A stretch of DNA of 64,000 nt from Bacillus sp. THAF10 (GCF_009363695.1 NZ_CP045403.1:2026001-2090000); one strand, 5' to 3'; positions 17,736 through 26,880 are shown, numbered from the stretch's first letter. Program-made: numbers and translations. The notes: generated from the letters alone by a model not told the origin.

Positions 17736-18719
17736 ATGATACGTTTTGGAATTATCGGTACGAATTGGATTACCGAAGCATTTATTGAAGCTGCAAAGGA
17801 AATAAATGAATTCAAGTTAACGGCAGTTTATTCTAGAAATAGCGAAACCGCAGCTAGCTTTGCTGAAAAACATGGTGCAGAACATATATTTACTAATCTT
17901 GAGGATTTCACCTCAAGTGAACATATGGATGCCGTATATATTGCAAGTCCAAACTCTCTTCATGCCCAACAAGCGATCTCCTGCATGGAAGCAGGGAAGC
18001 ATGTGATTTGTGAAAAACCCCTTGCTTCTAACACACAAGAAGTCACTGCCATGATAGAAGCTGCAAAAAGACATGATGTTATATTTATGGAAGCAATGAA
18101 AACGATTTACCTGCCAAACTTTCTTGCCATCAAAGCTAATCTTCACAAAATTGGAAAAGTAAGAAAGTATATTGCTAGCTATTGTCAATATTCTTCTAGG
18201 TACGATAAATTTAAGGAAGGAACAATTCTTAATGCCTTTAAACCGGAGTTTTCAAATGGTGCATTAATGGACATTGGAGTGTATACCATTTTTCCAATGG
18301 TCGTTCTTTTTGGTATGCCGAAGAAGATACAAGCCACAAGTTATAAATTACATACCGGTGTGGATGGTCAAGGAAGCATTGTATTTCAATATGAAGAAAT
18401 GGATGCGACTGTTCACTATTCAAAAATTGCAAATTCCCACCTTCCTTCCGAAATACAAGGGGAAAATGGCAGTATGATTATTGATAAAATTCACACCCCA
18501 GAGAATGTTAAAATCATCTATCGCAATGGGATGGAAGAAGATATTTCAGTTCCACAAAAAAGCAAGTCAATGTATTATGAAGCAAAAGAATTTATCCATG
18601 CTATTCAAAAAGGTAGCAAAAAAAGTGATTCTCTCTCCCACTCTTTAAATACAGCAACAATAATGGAAGATGTTAGAAAACAAACTGGGATTATCTATCC
18701 TGCAGATAACCAAAAATAG
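17736..18719 (+). CDS. Gfo/Idh/MocA family oxidoreductase (YulF-like)
   Basis: The 327-residue protein has a Rossmann start (IRFGIIGTNWITEAFIEAA), the CEKPLASN signature near residue 93 and the EAMKTIYLPN segment typical of YulF/VirI-type members. The first glycine motif is GxxxNW, looser than the GxGxxG norm but common in this subgroup. The ATG at 17736 follows AGAGGG. Substrate unknown; family members act on sugars or cyclitols. It may be transcribed by read-through of the structured element at 17558-17677 or from its own weak promoter; a clear terminator follows. Confidence 0.85.
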   Translation: MIRFGIIGTNWITEAFIEAAKEINEFKLTAVYSRNSETAASFAEKHGAEHIFTNLEDFTSSEHMDAVYIASPNSLHAQQAISCMEAGKHVICEKPLASNTQEVTAMIEAAKRHDVIFMEAMKTIYLPNFLAIKANLHKIGKVRKYIASYCQYSSRYDKFKEGTILNAFKPEFSNGALMDIGVYTIFPMVVLFGMPKKIQATSYKLHTGVDGQGSIVFQYEEMDATVHYSKIANSHLPSEIQGENGSMIIDKIHTPENVKIIYRNGMEEDISVPQKSKSMYYEAKEFIHAIQKGSKKSDSLSHSLNTATIMEDVRKQTGIIYPADNQK

Positions 18720-18728
18720 TAGAAAAAA

Positions 18729-18757
18729 ACTCCCAGCTCATCTAAGCTGGGAGTTTG
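18729..18757 (+). terminator. terminator after the YulF-like gene
   Basis: ACTCCCAGCT (18729-18738) pairs perfectly with AGCTGGGAGT (18745-18754) around a 6-base loop. It lies 10 bases beyond the stop codon. Confidence 0.75.
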
Positions 18758-18885
18758 CTTTGTCCTACTTCTTTCTAATTTTTATTGGTAACGATCCTCT
18801 TATCGTCCCATCTCTAAAAAAGTTTTTGCCTCTGGCTTTATTAAACCCATCTTACACCCCACCTATACACACCTACAAAACCAAT

Positions 18886-18918
18886 AAAAGAAGAAAATCA
18901 CTGTGATTTTCTTCTTTT
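18886..18918. terminator. long A/T-rich perfect hairpin in a gene-free gap
   Basis: AAAAGAAGAAAATCAC and GTGATTTTCTTCTTTT form a 16-base perfect inverted repeat with one central base. It could terminate in either direction. The gap from 18755 to 19060 otherwise holds only a weaker imperfect stem near 18940-19010; I see no gene. Confidence 0.45.
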
Positions 18919-19060
18919 GTTGCTGCAGTAATATACCCCACTTCTCGCTAAAAAATGATAGACAAATGCCTAGTTTTCCTAAATCCATAGGCAAAGTGGA
19001 GTTTTTTTCATACCATACATTAGCACACAAAAAATAATGACGTCAAAAAGGAGTTTGTCT

Positions 19061-19876
19061 ATGGAATTTCACAATTACAATATTCCTGCAGAACCTAGAA
19101 TATTTATGAATACTCACGCTATCTCATCTAATCAGCAGGAGTATCGTAAAAACTATCTATCAGCCATTTTAGAAGAACAATCAGAAATTAACAAAACTGT
19201 GTCTTCCTCTGTTGATGAGATGAAAGAGAATTTTAACGAAAATTTTGATACACAGGAGAAACATTTTGTACAGCTATTGGAAATCATTCAATTACAAGAA
19301 ACGAAAAGTGATGAGATAAAAGAAAATATTTTATCCAATGAAGCAATAGTAGAGCAAAAAATTGAAAGTCTACACGTGTTAATTAATGAGCAAATCAGCC
19401 TTGAATTACAAAGTAGATTAGATAAATTGGAAACTATTTTCGCAGAAGAAAAGCTGTTAAGCCAAGCAACGATCGATCAACTAGCATGTCAGGAAAATTT
19501 AACACGAAGCATCAGCTCCAGACTAGAAAATTATGAGGAGTTGTATAAAGATATACGCGCAAAAATATCAGACCAAGAGCTTTTGTTTAAGCGGATTAAT
19601 GAAAAGTTAGAAATTCAAGAAATGTTTCATCAGTCTGTAATGGAACGATTAGCTCATCAGGATGAAGTAGCACAAAACATGACTAAACAGCTGGAAATTC
19701 TGAAGAAAAACCTCATGGAAAAAGTGGAATCTGCTATTACCTCTATCGATACAAAATACAAACAAACCCTTCATTATTTTAGTGGGATTTTTGGACTGCA
19801 AGAACGTGTTATTCAAAAACAACCTACTTCTAATGAAAAAATAAATGAAGAAAAAGTAGAAGTTGAACAGAAGTAG
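19061..19876 (+). CDS. coiled-coil protein with tandem 14-residue repeats, unknown function
   Basis: I start this 271-residue protein at 19061 (MEFHNYNIPAEP), where AAAGGAG lies 7 bases upstream; the frame opens earlier at 19037 without a ribosome site. There is no signal peptide or membrane segment. From residue about 35 it is almost wholly helical and charged. Residues 140-209 are five consecutive 14-residue units of the pattern (K/R/Q)L-x-x-Q-E-x-x-x-x-x-I-x-x, i.e. two heptads each. Residues 232-252 form a short conserved-looking SGIFGLQERV patch, then an acidic tail. No enzyme motif is visible. A structural or spore-associated role is possible but unsupported. Confidence 0.75.
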   Translation: MEFHNYNIPAEPRIFMNTHAISSNQQEYRKNYLSAILEEQSEINKTVSSSVDEMKENFNENFDTQEKHFVQLLEIIQLQETKSDEIKENILSNEAIVEQKIESLHVLINEQISLELQSRLDKLETIFAEEKLLSQATIDQLACQENLTRSISSRLENYEELYKDIRAKISDQELLFKRINEKLEIQEMFHQSVMERLAHQDEVAQNMTKQLEILKKNLMEKVESAITSIDTKYKQTLHYFSGIFGLQERVIQKQPTSNEKINEEKVEVEQK

Positions 19877-19901
19877 CACTATGCTAGCTTCTGTTTTTTT
19901 A
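19866..19901 (+). terminator. terminator of the coiled-coil gene
   Basis: ACAGAAGTAGC pairs with GCTAGCTTCTGT with one bulge, and a run of seven T follows. The stem includes the stop codon. Confidence 0.75.
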
Positions 19902-19930
19902 GTCTTTTGGGATATCTGGAACAAAAATTA

Positions 19931-20165
19931 GGAGCGTCCAGCTTCATGCGCCTGCGACTAGCAAAGCGGGCGCATTGCGCTTTTGAATTTTAGGATACTC
20001 ATGGTAGCAGCGTCCAGCTCCATGCGCCAGCGACTAGCAAACTTCCCTCGCCTCCTTACGATAAGGCAACACGAAAAAGCTTTCGCTCTTCGTGTTTTCT
20101 ATATCTCATACGGCTCAGTCCAGTTTGTACGTCGCAAAGCGGGCGCATTGCGCTTTTGAATTTTT
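19931..20165 (+). repeat. tandem pair of interspersed repeats, one internally deleted
   Basis: Two copies of a GC-richer element lie in tandem. Copy 1 (about 19931-19992) begins GCGTCCAGCTTCATGCGCC and ends GCGGGCGCATTGCGCTTTTG. Copy 2 (about 20009-20165) has the same ends but about 100 extra central bases including the CACGAAAAAGC/GCTCTTCGTG palindrome. Both switch at a GCAAA motif, so copy 1 looks like a deletion product. It resembles intergenic repeats that I recall from many Bacillus genomes. No gene lies in 19902-20232. Confidence 0.7.
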
Positions 20166-20232
20166 AATTGATTTTTCTGAAGATTCATTCTAATATACTA
20201 ATAGAATATGATAAAAATTGGAGGTTGGTAAC

Positions 20233-21873
20233 ATGGCAACACTTATACATAAAACCATTGGACAATTGTTAGATGAAACCACCGACCGATATCCAGATAA
20301 AGATGCCGTTGTTTATGTAGAAAACAATTTACGGTATTCTTACCGGGCTTTTCAAGAAATTTGTAATCAAGTTGCGAAAGGTCTTATGAGTTTAGGGATA
20401 AAAAAAGGGGATCATATTGCGGTATGGGCGGCAAATAAACCCGAATGGGTCATCACGCAGTTTGCAAGTGCCAAGATTGGCGCAGTGCTTGTCACCGTGA
20501 ACACAAGCTATCAAACAAAAGAGCTAGAATATTTATTACGTCAATCGGATTCCACTACGCTTTTACTGATGGATGAATTTAAAGGTGTAAGTTACTTGGA
20601 TATGATTTATTCTCTATGTCCAGAACTAAAAGAAATGGCCCAAGGACAAATGCATTCTGAAAAGCTACCCATGCTAAAAAATATTATCTACATGGGGTCT
20701 GAACAACACCCAGGAATGTATAATTGGGATTTCCTCCTAACAAACGGCACAGGGATTTCCGACGAGGAGCTTATTCAAAGACAAAAACAAACTTCACCAG
20801 ATGAAGTCATTAATATGCAATACACTTCCGGTACGACCGGATTTCCAAAGGGTGTAATGCTAACACATTCTAATATTATTAACAATGCGCTTAATGTGGC
20901 TGAATGTCAAAATATCACATCAGAAGACAAAATTTGTATCCCTGTCCCCTTCTTCCATTGTTTTGGATGTGTAATGGGTACACTCGCTGCAGTTGCAACT
21001 GGTGCCACCATGGTGCCTATTACAGTCTTTGATCCCCTTCTTGTGTTAAAAGCGGTAGAACAAGAGCAATGTACATCACTATATGGGGTTCCAACGATGT
21101 TTATTGCAGAATTAAACCATCCAGACTTTTCAAATTATGACCTATCAAGCCTAAGAACAGGCATCATGGCTGGCTCTCCGTGTCCTACAGAAATAATGAA
21201 AAAAGTCGTAAATGATATGGGTGCAAAAGAGATAACGATTGCTTATGGTCAAACAGAAGCATCCCCTGTGATTACACAAACAAGGCCAAATGATTCCATT
21301 GAAAGACGTGTATCCACTGTTGGACGGGCATTAGATAATGTTGAAGTAAAGGTAATAGACCCTGTCACAGGAGACACCGTTCCTCATGGCGTTCAGGGTG
21401 AATTGTGTACAAGAGGGTACCTAGTTATGAAAGGCTATTATAAGATGCCAGATCAAACGAATGATACGCTTGATGCTGAAGGCTGGCTTCATACAGGGGA
21501 TCTTGCAACGATGGATGTAAAAGGGTATGTAGTCATAACAGGAAGACTAAAGGATATGATAATTAGAGGTGGAGAAAATATTTATCCCCGTGAAATTGAG
21601 GAATTTCTCTATACCCATCCGAAAGTATTTGATGTGCAGGTGGTTGGTGTTCCGGATGAAAGATTTGGTGAACAGGTTGCCGCATTTATAAAAGTTAAAC
21701 CTGGGGAAACCCTGTCTGGCGAAGAAATTAAAGCTTATTGCAATGGAAACATCTCTAAATTTAAAATTCCTTATTATATTGAAATTGTAGAAGAATACCC
21801 AATGACTGCGTCTGGTAAAATCCAGAAATTTAAATTGCGAGAGCATGCTGTAAAAACTTTAGTAACTCCTTGA
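20233..21873 (+). CDS. yngI: acyl-CoA synthetase (AMP-forming), YngI-like
   Basis: It activates a short- or medium-chain acid to acyl-CoA through an acyl-adenylate. I start at ATG 20233, 8 bases after GGAGG, giving 546 residues; the open frame extends five codons to a TTG. The adenylate-forming motifs are present: [16 protein letters not shown] near residue 195, [13 protein letters not shown] near 338, [12 protein letters not shown] near 418 and a C-terminal [13 protein letters not shown] with the catalytic lysine. It closely resembles B. subtilis YngI as I recall it. It is a stand-alone gene with its own terminator. Confidence 0.9.
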   Translation: MATLIHKTIGQLLDETTDRYPDKDAVVYVENNLRYSYRAFQEICNQVAKGLMSLGIKKGDHIAVWAANKPEWVITQFASAKIGAVLVTVNTSYQTKELEYLLRQSDSTTLLLMDEFKGVSYLDMIYSLCPELKEMAQGQMHSEKLPMLKNIIYMGSEQHPGMYNWDFLLTNGTGISDEELIQRQKQTSPDEVINMQYTSGTTGFPKGVMLTHSNIINNALNVAECQNITSEDKICIPVPFFHCFGCVMGTLAAVATGATMVPITVFDPLLVLKAVEQEQCTSLYGVPTMFIAELNHPDFSNYDLSSLRTGIMAGSPCPTEIMKKVVNDMGAKEITIAYGQTEASPVITQTRPNDSIERRVSTVGRALDNVEVKVIDPVTGDTVPHGVQGELCTRGYLVMKGYYKMPDQTNDTLDAEGWLHTGDLATMDVKGYVVITGRLKDMIIRGGENIYPREIEEFLYTHPKVFDVQVVGVPDERFGEQVAAFIKVKPGETLSGEEIKAYCNGNISKFKIPYYIEIVEEYPMTASGKIQKFKLREHAVKTLVTP

Positions 21874-21881
21874 TCATTTGT

Positions 21882-21910
21882 GGAAGGGCTGAGTAGGCCC
21901 TTCCTTTTAT
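21882..21910 (+). terminator. terminator of the acyl-CoA synthetase gene
   Basis: GGAAGGGC (21882-21889) pairs with GCCCTTCC (21897-21904), followed by TTTT. Confidence 0.75.
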
Positions 21911-21997
21911 ATAATAATATTTCGACTCTCGAAAAAAATCCCACAACCCTTCCTCTTTCGTGCTATCATAGTGCTATCGAAAAATAAAGGAGTTCAA

Positions 21998-23236
21998 ATG
22001 ATGCAGGCACAAAAACTTTCCCTCTCTGCAACACAAGAAAAATCTCAAACGGTTTATCCTATCCTTATAGTCATTGGCATTGCCCACCTTCTGAATGATG
22101 CACTACAATCAGTGGTCCCTGCTTTATTTCCAGTGCTTCAGCAATCCATGGGTTTAACTTTTACTCAATTAGGACTTATCGCATTTGCTTTGAATGCAAC
22201 TTCTTCTTTGATTCAGCCTGTTGTAGGTATTTATACAGATAAAAAGCCCTCCCCTTATGCCTTGCCTATTGGACTTACCTTATCTTTGTTTGGAATCGTC
22301 GGGCTAGCATTGGCTCCATCATTTTGGATTATTTTACTTTCTGTCCTATTTATCGGACTTGGCTCTGCAGCTTTCCACCCAGAAGGTTCTCGGGTTGCTT
22401 ATATGGCTGCAGGAAACCGCAGAGGACTCGCACAATCCATTTATCAGGTTGGTGGAAACTCGGGGCAAGCATTAGCTCCCTTAATGGCAGCCTTCATTCT
22501 ATTGCCACTAGGTCAGATAGGGGCGTTATGGTTTACGCTTGTAGCAGCCGCTGCTGTTTTCCTTCTCCTTTTCATCGCAGCTTGGTACAAACAACAAGTG
22601 TTAAAAAGTAAGCCAGTTAAAAAAGTTGTTGCAATAAAATCAAATGAGAAATCCACTGTTACGCATAAACAAGTGATTATTTTTTCCATTAGCCTTTTGG
22701 TGTTTCTCGTGTTTGCTCGTTCTTGGTTTCATGCTGGAATCACAAATTTTTATGCATTTTATGCCATAGAACAATACGGTCTACCGATTGCAGATTCACA
22801 GATTTATATTTTTGTATTTTTAGGTGCTGGAGCAATAGGAACCTTTTTTGGAGGACCGCTTGCTGATCGATTTGGTAAAAGGGTTGTGATATCGTTATCC
22901 ATGCTAGGCTCTGCTCCCCTTGCATTATTACTCCCATTTGTAGGCCCGAGTTTTTCCTATGTGTTGATGGCGGTCATTGGATTTATTATTTTGTCTAGCT
23001 TTTCCGTGACAGTTGTATATGCGCAAGAGCTTGTTCCAGGAAGAATTGGATTAGTATCAGGATTAATTGTTGGTTTGGCATTTGGAATGGGTGCAGTTGG
23101 TTCAGTGGCACTCGGTGTATTAGCTGACTGGATTGGGCTAAAAAATACGATCTTTTTTACCGTTTGTCTACCAATGATAGGACTCCTCACCTTCCTATTG
23201 CCCTCGGATAGAAAAATTAGAGAAATGAATAGCTAA
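21998..23236 (+). CDS. MFS transporter, fosmidomycin-resistance (Fsr) type
   Basis: The 412-residue protein has 12 predicted membrane segments with a central cytoplasmic loop near residue 205. It matches the Fsr/YfnC branch: HLLNDALQSVVPALFPVL in helix 1, YTDKKPSPYALPIG, and the GSAAFHPEGSRVAYMAAGNRRGLAQS region. The open frame begins at 21971, but AAAGGAG sits just before two tandem ATGs (21998 and 22001), one of which must be the start. Fsr proteins export fosmidomycin-like and related compounds; the natural substrate here is unknown. Confidence 0.85.
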   Translation: MMQAQKLSLSATQEKSQTVYPILIVIGIAHLLNDALQSVVPALFPVLQQSMGLTFTQLGLIAFALNATSSLIQPVVGIYTDKKPSPYALPIGLTLSLFGIVGLALAPSFWIILLSVLFIGLGSAAFHPEGSRVAYMAAGNRRGLAQSIYQVGGNSGQALAPLMAAFILLPLGQIGALWFTLVAAAAVFLLLFIAAWYKQQVLKSKPVKKVVAIKSNEKSTVTHKQVIIFSISLLVFLVFARSWFHAGITNFYAFYAIEQYGLPIADSQIYIFVFLGAGAIGTFFGGPLADRFGKRVVISLSMLGSAPLALLLPFVGPSFSYVLMAVIGFIILSSFSVTVVYAQELVPGRIGLVSGLIVGLAFGMGAVGSVALGVLADWIGLKNTIFFTVCLPMIGLLTFLLPSDRKIREMNS

Positions 23237-23255
23237 CATTGACCTACATCCATCC

Positions 23256-23275
23256 CCTATCTATACTTAGATAGG
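23256..23275 (+). promoter_or_regulatory. perfect palindrome upstream of the DUF3900 gene
   Basis: CCTATCTA and TAGATAGG form an 8-bp inverted repeat with a 4-base spacer, 25 bases before the next start codon. There is no T-run, so an operator is at least as likely as a terminator for the upstream MFS gene. Confidence 0.4.
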
Positions 23276-23299
23276 TAGAAAAATAGATTATATTGAAGT

Positions 23300-24379
23300 A
23301 TGGTGAAAACAATGGATTTTGATATTAAGTCTCTTGCGTTTTATGTTATTGAAATAGAAGGCAGTGGAGATAATGCAAAAAAACAGTTCAAGCAAATGTC
23401 TGTGTTAGATGAAGCGATGTATGAAGAAAGTGCGCTTAAAGATTTTCTTGATGGTGAACTGATGAAAATATCGAAAAGAAAAGTAGATAGACATCCCAAA
23501 AACGAACAGGTTCCTACAAAGATAGGTCGGTTTATGGTGGAACAAGGCTATGATTTAGGCTCCAACCCAAATTATAATTTATTTCAAAGAATCCGTTTGG
23601 CAGAAAGTGTAGAGGATTTTTCAAAAGCTTGTGATGAGGTAGCCGCTACTTATACGGATACAACTGCTGTTCGAGGTGGAGTGCTTTTAGTTGCTAAGGC
23701 AAAACTAAACAAATATTTCGATGAGCCGTTTGTATTTATCCTAAAATGTGATTTTGAGCAAAAGGTTGCCTCTATTACAGACCAAAAAACCTTGATTCGT
23801 AATGTTCAAATGGCCATTACAACGAAAAACATGAAGTCTATTCAATACCCTTTTATGCCAGAGGAAGGCATGGTGGAAGAAGGGGAAGTAAAAATCCATC
23901 AGTCCTCTCACTCACGTTATTTTGAGGATTTTTTGAAATATGTAGAATATGGCGAATCCATGCCTGAAATTATCAAACATCAGGTGATGGGAATGGTGCA
24001 TCAAGAGCTTTCTGAGACCTATTTGGAGGAAAGTGAAGAAAAGGAAAAAATGGAACAAGCCATGGAAGCGTGGGCAACCTCTCCAAAAAGAGAATTACAG
24101 GAACGCTGGAGCGATGAACAAGTTATTGAAGCTTCAGCAAGCCTAGTAGAAGAAACGCCTGACATTGAGCTGAAGTTTAAGCTTGATCACCTATCAGTTA
24201 AAGGTCTTTTAGCAGACTTTGGCGAGAATGTTCATATTGCAAAAATAAACAACCGCTATGTTGTACTTTTAGAAGGAGACTTTCTTCAATTCGAGAAAAA
24301 TGTCTCCCCTGTAGAAATGCTAAAACCTTCAGATTTAAAAATGGTATTGGAACGTTTGAATAAAAAATATATAGACTAA
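23300..24379 (+). CDS. DUF3900 family protein
   Basis: The 359-residue soluble protein resembles the DUF3900 family found in Bacillaceae. The opening MDFDIKSLAFYVIEIEG and the central VRGGVLLVAKAKLNKYFDEPFVFILKCDFEQKVASI stretch are what I recognise. The overall lay-out recalls nucleoid-associated or NA37-like proteins, but that is only an impression. The start is uncertain: ATG 23300 has a poor ribosome site, and ATG 23312 (MDFDIK) follows GGTG. No catalytic motif is seen. Confidence 0.75.
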   Translation: MVKTMDFDIKSLAFYVIEIEGSGDNAKKQFKQMSVLDEAMYEESALKDFLDGELMKISKRKVDRHPKNEQVPTKIGRFMVEQGYDLGSNPNYNLFQRIRLAESVEDFSKACDEVAATYTDTTAVRGGVLLVAKAKLNKYFDEPFVFILKCDFEQKVASITDQKTLIRNVQMAITTKNMKSIQYPFMPEEGMVEEGEVKIHQSSHSRYFEDFLKYVEYGESMPEIIKHQVMGMVHQELSETYLEESEEKEKMEQAMEAWATSPKRELQERWSDEQVIEASASLVEETPDIELKFKLDHLSVKGLLADFGENVHIAKINNRYVVLLEGDFLQFEKNVSPVEMLKPSDLKMVLERLNKKYID

Positions 24380-24416
24380 GATGAAGCCACAACCGTAATG
24401 AACACGGGCGATGAAT

Positions 24417-24474
24417 AAAAGTCATCTCTTAAAGAGAAAATAGGAACAAATCGTTTCTAAGAGGTGACTTTTTT
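24417..24474 (+). terminator. terminator-like hairpin containing the ribosome site of the next micro-ORF
   Basis: AAAAGTCATCTCTTA (24417-24431) pairs with TAAGAGGTGACTTTT (24458-24472) through 15 positions, one a G-U wobble, across a 26-base loop. A T-run follows. The 3' arm contains GAGGTG, the ribosome site for the TTG start at 24473, so the same structure could end the DUF3900 transcript and hide the micro-ORF's ribosome site. Confidence 0.6.
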
Positions 24475-24595
24475 GGATTGGTTGTCCATCGTACGCTATA
24501 TATGTTCCTTCACGGGTATCATCTGCCTAGGATTCACGTATAAGCATATGTTGAAAAGCTCACGTGCCAAAGCAAAAGAAATGAACAAGCAATAA
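24473..24595 (+). CDS. 40-residue single-pass membrane peptide
   Basis: Too short for routine gene calling, but well supported. A TTG start has GAGGTG 8 bases upstream. The product is MDWLSIVRYICSFTGIICLG plus about 20 residues, with one hydrophobic helix at residues 4-22 and a basic tail (KHMLKSSRAKAKEMNKQ), and the stop codon is followed within four bases by a strong terminator. Function unknown; the size and topology fit membrane micro-proteins that modulate larger complexes or short toxins. The ribosome site is embedded in a hairpin. Confidence 0.6.
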   Translation: MDWLSIVRYICSFTGIICLGFTYKHMLKSSRAKAKEMNKQ

Positions 24596-24598
24596 TCT

Positions 24599-24634
24599 AA
24601 AACGGGCGGTGTTCGTAGGAACACTGCCCGTTTT
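24599..24634. terminator. bidirectional terminator
   Basis: AAAACGGGCGGTGTTC (24599-24614) pairs with GAACACTGCCCGTTTT (24619-24634) around a 4-base loop. It separates the micro-ORF from the convergent VOC gene. Confidence 0.85.
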
Positions 24635-24635
24635 A

Positions 24636-25025
24636 TTAGTTGTTTCGTTCAAATAATTCAATCCACTCTCCGTCTGGTCCACTAAAAAAGATATATTTTG
24701 CACCATTAGGCAAGGTTGTAATTTCCGATTCTATAAAAGTGACATCTTGCTTTTTTAGTCGCTCGTATTCGGTTTCAATACAATCTACGGTGAGCGCTAA
24801 ATGATGGACTTTTCCTTCAGTAGGAAGCTGGTCATTATATCCTTGAATCAACTCTAACTCTGTTTCGCCTTCTTCACTAAATCCTAAAAATGCAAGCTTA
24901 ATTTCCCCGTTTGGATGGTCTAACTTTCCTTTGAGTGTAAACCCAACAATATTTGTGTAAAAATCAATAGAAGCTTCGATGTCTTTGACCATCACACCAA
25001 CATGTTCTAATCTTTTAATCGCCAT
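24636..25025 (-). CDS. VOC/glyoxalase family protein
   Basis: The 129-residue protein is a single vicinal-oxygen-chelate domain pair (LEHVGVMVKDIEASIDFYTNIVGF at the start, VHHLALTVDCIETEYERL in the middle, GPDGEWIELFE at the end). The histidines and the terminal glutamate are the usual metal ligands of lactoylglutathione-lyase-like enzymes. The substrate is unknown; Bacillaceae lack glutathione, so a bacillithiol-linked or other role is possible. The ATG follows AGGAGAG. It is 22 bases after the DHH gene and probably co-transcribed. Confidence 0.85.
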   Translation of the reverse strand: MAIKRLEHVGVMVKDIEASIDFYTNIVGFTLKGKLDHPNGEIKLAFLGFSEEGETELELIQGYNDQLPTEGKVHHLALTVDCIETEYERLKKQDVTFIESEITTLPNGAKYIFFSGPDGEWIELFERNN

Positions 25026-25047
25026 TTACATTCTCTCCTAATTCATT

Positions 25048-26235
25048 TTACATATTTTTAAGCCTTCGAATATTCTCCACTAGGAAATTGACATAGTCTT
25101 CGTCTTTCACTAGCCAAGCAGCATGATTTCTTTTTACAAACTTTTCTGCATCATGAAAAGTAGAAAATGAATGCTCCAATAGTTTCCCTTTATTTTCGAT
25201 CTGCCAAGAACCGTCATTTTTTGGACTAAGAAAGAATGATCCTTTATCTTTTGAATCAAAAAGAACACCATTGGGTGATTCTTTAATATTGAATACGTTT
25301 TTCTGTGCATCCTGCTTTAATGGTTCTAATGGAAAAGCTTCTGCTACGAAGCTTTTATAGGCTTCTTCATTTAACTGACAGCCGGAAGCTTTAGCATGGC
25401 CTCCCCCATCATACTTCGCTGCCACTTTCGATACATCCACATCATCATGGATAGTTCTTAAACTAATTCGTTTACTACCCATGCTTATCATTGCAATATA
25501 ATCGAGATGAGCATTTTCTTTTCCTAACGTATTCCCAACCTCAGATAAAAACTGTTCTGCGTGAATAATTCCTACCCAATGCTCTCCTACTGGCTTTTGA
25601 ATAATCTCACGTCGTTTTTTACGAAGATATCTCTCAAGCTTTTGCTCTTCCATCTCTAAGATTTGTGATTCAAAATCATCAAAATCAAAACGGTCCGCTT
25701 TTTTAAGCTTATCAAGCATCCTTGCTTCAAAATCATCAATAGATATCATATAGAGAAGATCATTAAGCTTTTTAGCTTTTATATTATTGTTTTTGTCCCA
25801 TTCCCACGTATCATATTGTCTGATGAGTTCAACGGCTTCATCTAATGAGGGAGACCTTGAGAGTAAATTTTGTTCTATTAAATATTCATAAAACAATGAA
25901 GTAGCACTAGTCAATCTTCCGTCATCATATTCCACTGTAACCGATGCCCAACTAAATTCGTTCAAATGTAACGCAGTTTTATGATGATCAATAAACTGTG
26001 CAAAGCCGCCAGCTTTAACAAATTCATCAATTTTTATTGCATTATCATCATTCACAGAAAGATCAGTTATGTATAATTGATTTTCCTTCGTTACTTCTTC
26101 CATGAAATCAGCAACCTGATAATTCAAGCTACCAACGGAATTGTAGTGAACTTTCACCTTGTCACCGAAGGCTACCTTTGCAACGATACCGCAGCCTACT
26201 CCGTCCAAATCGTTATGTGTAAACAAATGAATCAA
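25048..26235 (-). CDS. DHH family phosphoesterase
   Basis: The 395-residue protein has the DHH domain motifs: N-terminal HNDLDGVGCGI, central TDLSVNDDN, and FIDHHKTAL near residue 83, with a DHHA1-like GGGHAKASGC near residue 278. Relatives cleave short oligonucleotides, pAp or cyclic dinucleotide products; B. subtilis YngD is a comparable protein. The start is TTG at 26235, supported by AGGGAGG upstream. The C-terminal 100 residues past the GGGH motif are an extra segment I cannot assign. Confidence 0.85.
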   Translation of the reverse strand: MIHLFTHNDLDGVGCGIVAKVAFGDKVKVHYNSVGSLNYQVADFMEEVTKENQLYITDLSVNDDNAIKIDEFVKAGGFAQFIDHHKTALHLNEFSWASVTVEYDDGRLTSATSLFYEYLIEQNLLSRSPSLDEAVELIRQYDTWEWDKNNNIKAKKLNDLLYMISIDDFEARMLDKLKKADRFDFDDFESQILEMEEQKLERYLRKKRREIIQKPVGEHWVGIIHAEQFLSEVGNTLGKENAHLDYIAMISMGSKRISLRTIHDDVDVSKVAAKYDGGGHAKASGCQLNEEAYKSFVAEAFPLEPLKQDAQKNVFNIKESPNGVLFDSKDKGSFFLSPKNDGSWQIENKGKLLEHSFSTFHDAEKFVKRNHAAWLVKDEDYVNFLVENIRRLKNM

Positions 26236-26253
26236 ATGATGACCTCCCTTCTT

Positions 26254-26799
26254 TTACTTTGTATATTCTTCTCCCCAAAACTCTTTTATATGAGCATCTC
26301 GCCCAGACTCTTCTCTTTCTTGTTTATATTTCTCTGGATTCTTTTTATAAAACTTCTGATGATATTCCTCTGCTACATAAAACGTGCTGGCTGGTTTAAT
26401 AGCTGTCACGATTGGTTTATTGAACCTTCCGCTAGAAGCAACCTCTTCTTTTGATTTTTCTGCAAGCTTTCTTTGTTCTTCCGTATGGTAAAAAATTGCC
26501 GTGCGATATTGTGGTCCACGGTCAAAAAATTGTCCCCCATCATCAGTAGGATCGATTTGTGGCCAATATAGCTCTAGTAATTTTTCATAAGGAAACAAAG
26601 AGGGATCATATGTAATTTGGACTGCTTCATAATGACCTGAGGTTCCTTGTTTAATTTCTTCATATTTCGGATTGATGATGTCTCCCCCTGTATAACCAGA
26701 TTCAATGTTGATAATACCAGGTAGTTCATCAAATGGCTTTACCATGCACCAAAAGCAGCCTCCTGCAAATGTTGCAAATTCATGTTTTTTTAACGTCAT
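26254..26799 (-). CDS. msrA: peptide-methionine (S)-S-oxide reductase
   Basis: It repairs oxidised methionine. The 181-residue protein carries the catalytic GGCFWC motif at residues 14-19, SGYTGGDIINPKYEEI, and GHYEAVQITYDP. The ATG follows AAAGGGG. No MsrB partner or fusion is present in this locus. Confidence 0.95.
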   Translation of the reverse strand: MTLKKHEFATFAGGCFWCMVKPFDELPGIINIESGYTGGDIINPKYEEIKQGTSGHYEAVQITYDPSLFPYEKLLELYWPQIDPTDDGGQFFDRGPQYRTAIFYHTEEQRKLAEKSKEEVASSGRFNKPIVTAIKPASTFYVAEEYHQKFYKKNPEKYKQEREESGRDAHIKEFWGEEYTK

Positions 26800-26880
26800 C
26801 GCTCTACCCCTTTACTATGTATATGTGAAGGAATTTTACACTAAAAAACCCTCTGTGACAATTACTACGCTTCATACGAA

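Noticed and set aside
20180..20232. considered as a FadR box upstream of the acyl-CoA synthetase
   Set aside because: The TTCATTC...GAATATG elements do not match the TGAATGA-type palindrome well enough to claim an operator.
23256..23275. CCTATCTA/TAGATAGG considered as a terminator for the MFS gene
   Set aside because: The stem lacks a following T-run on either strand, so it is reported only as a palindrome.
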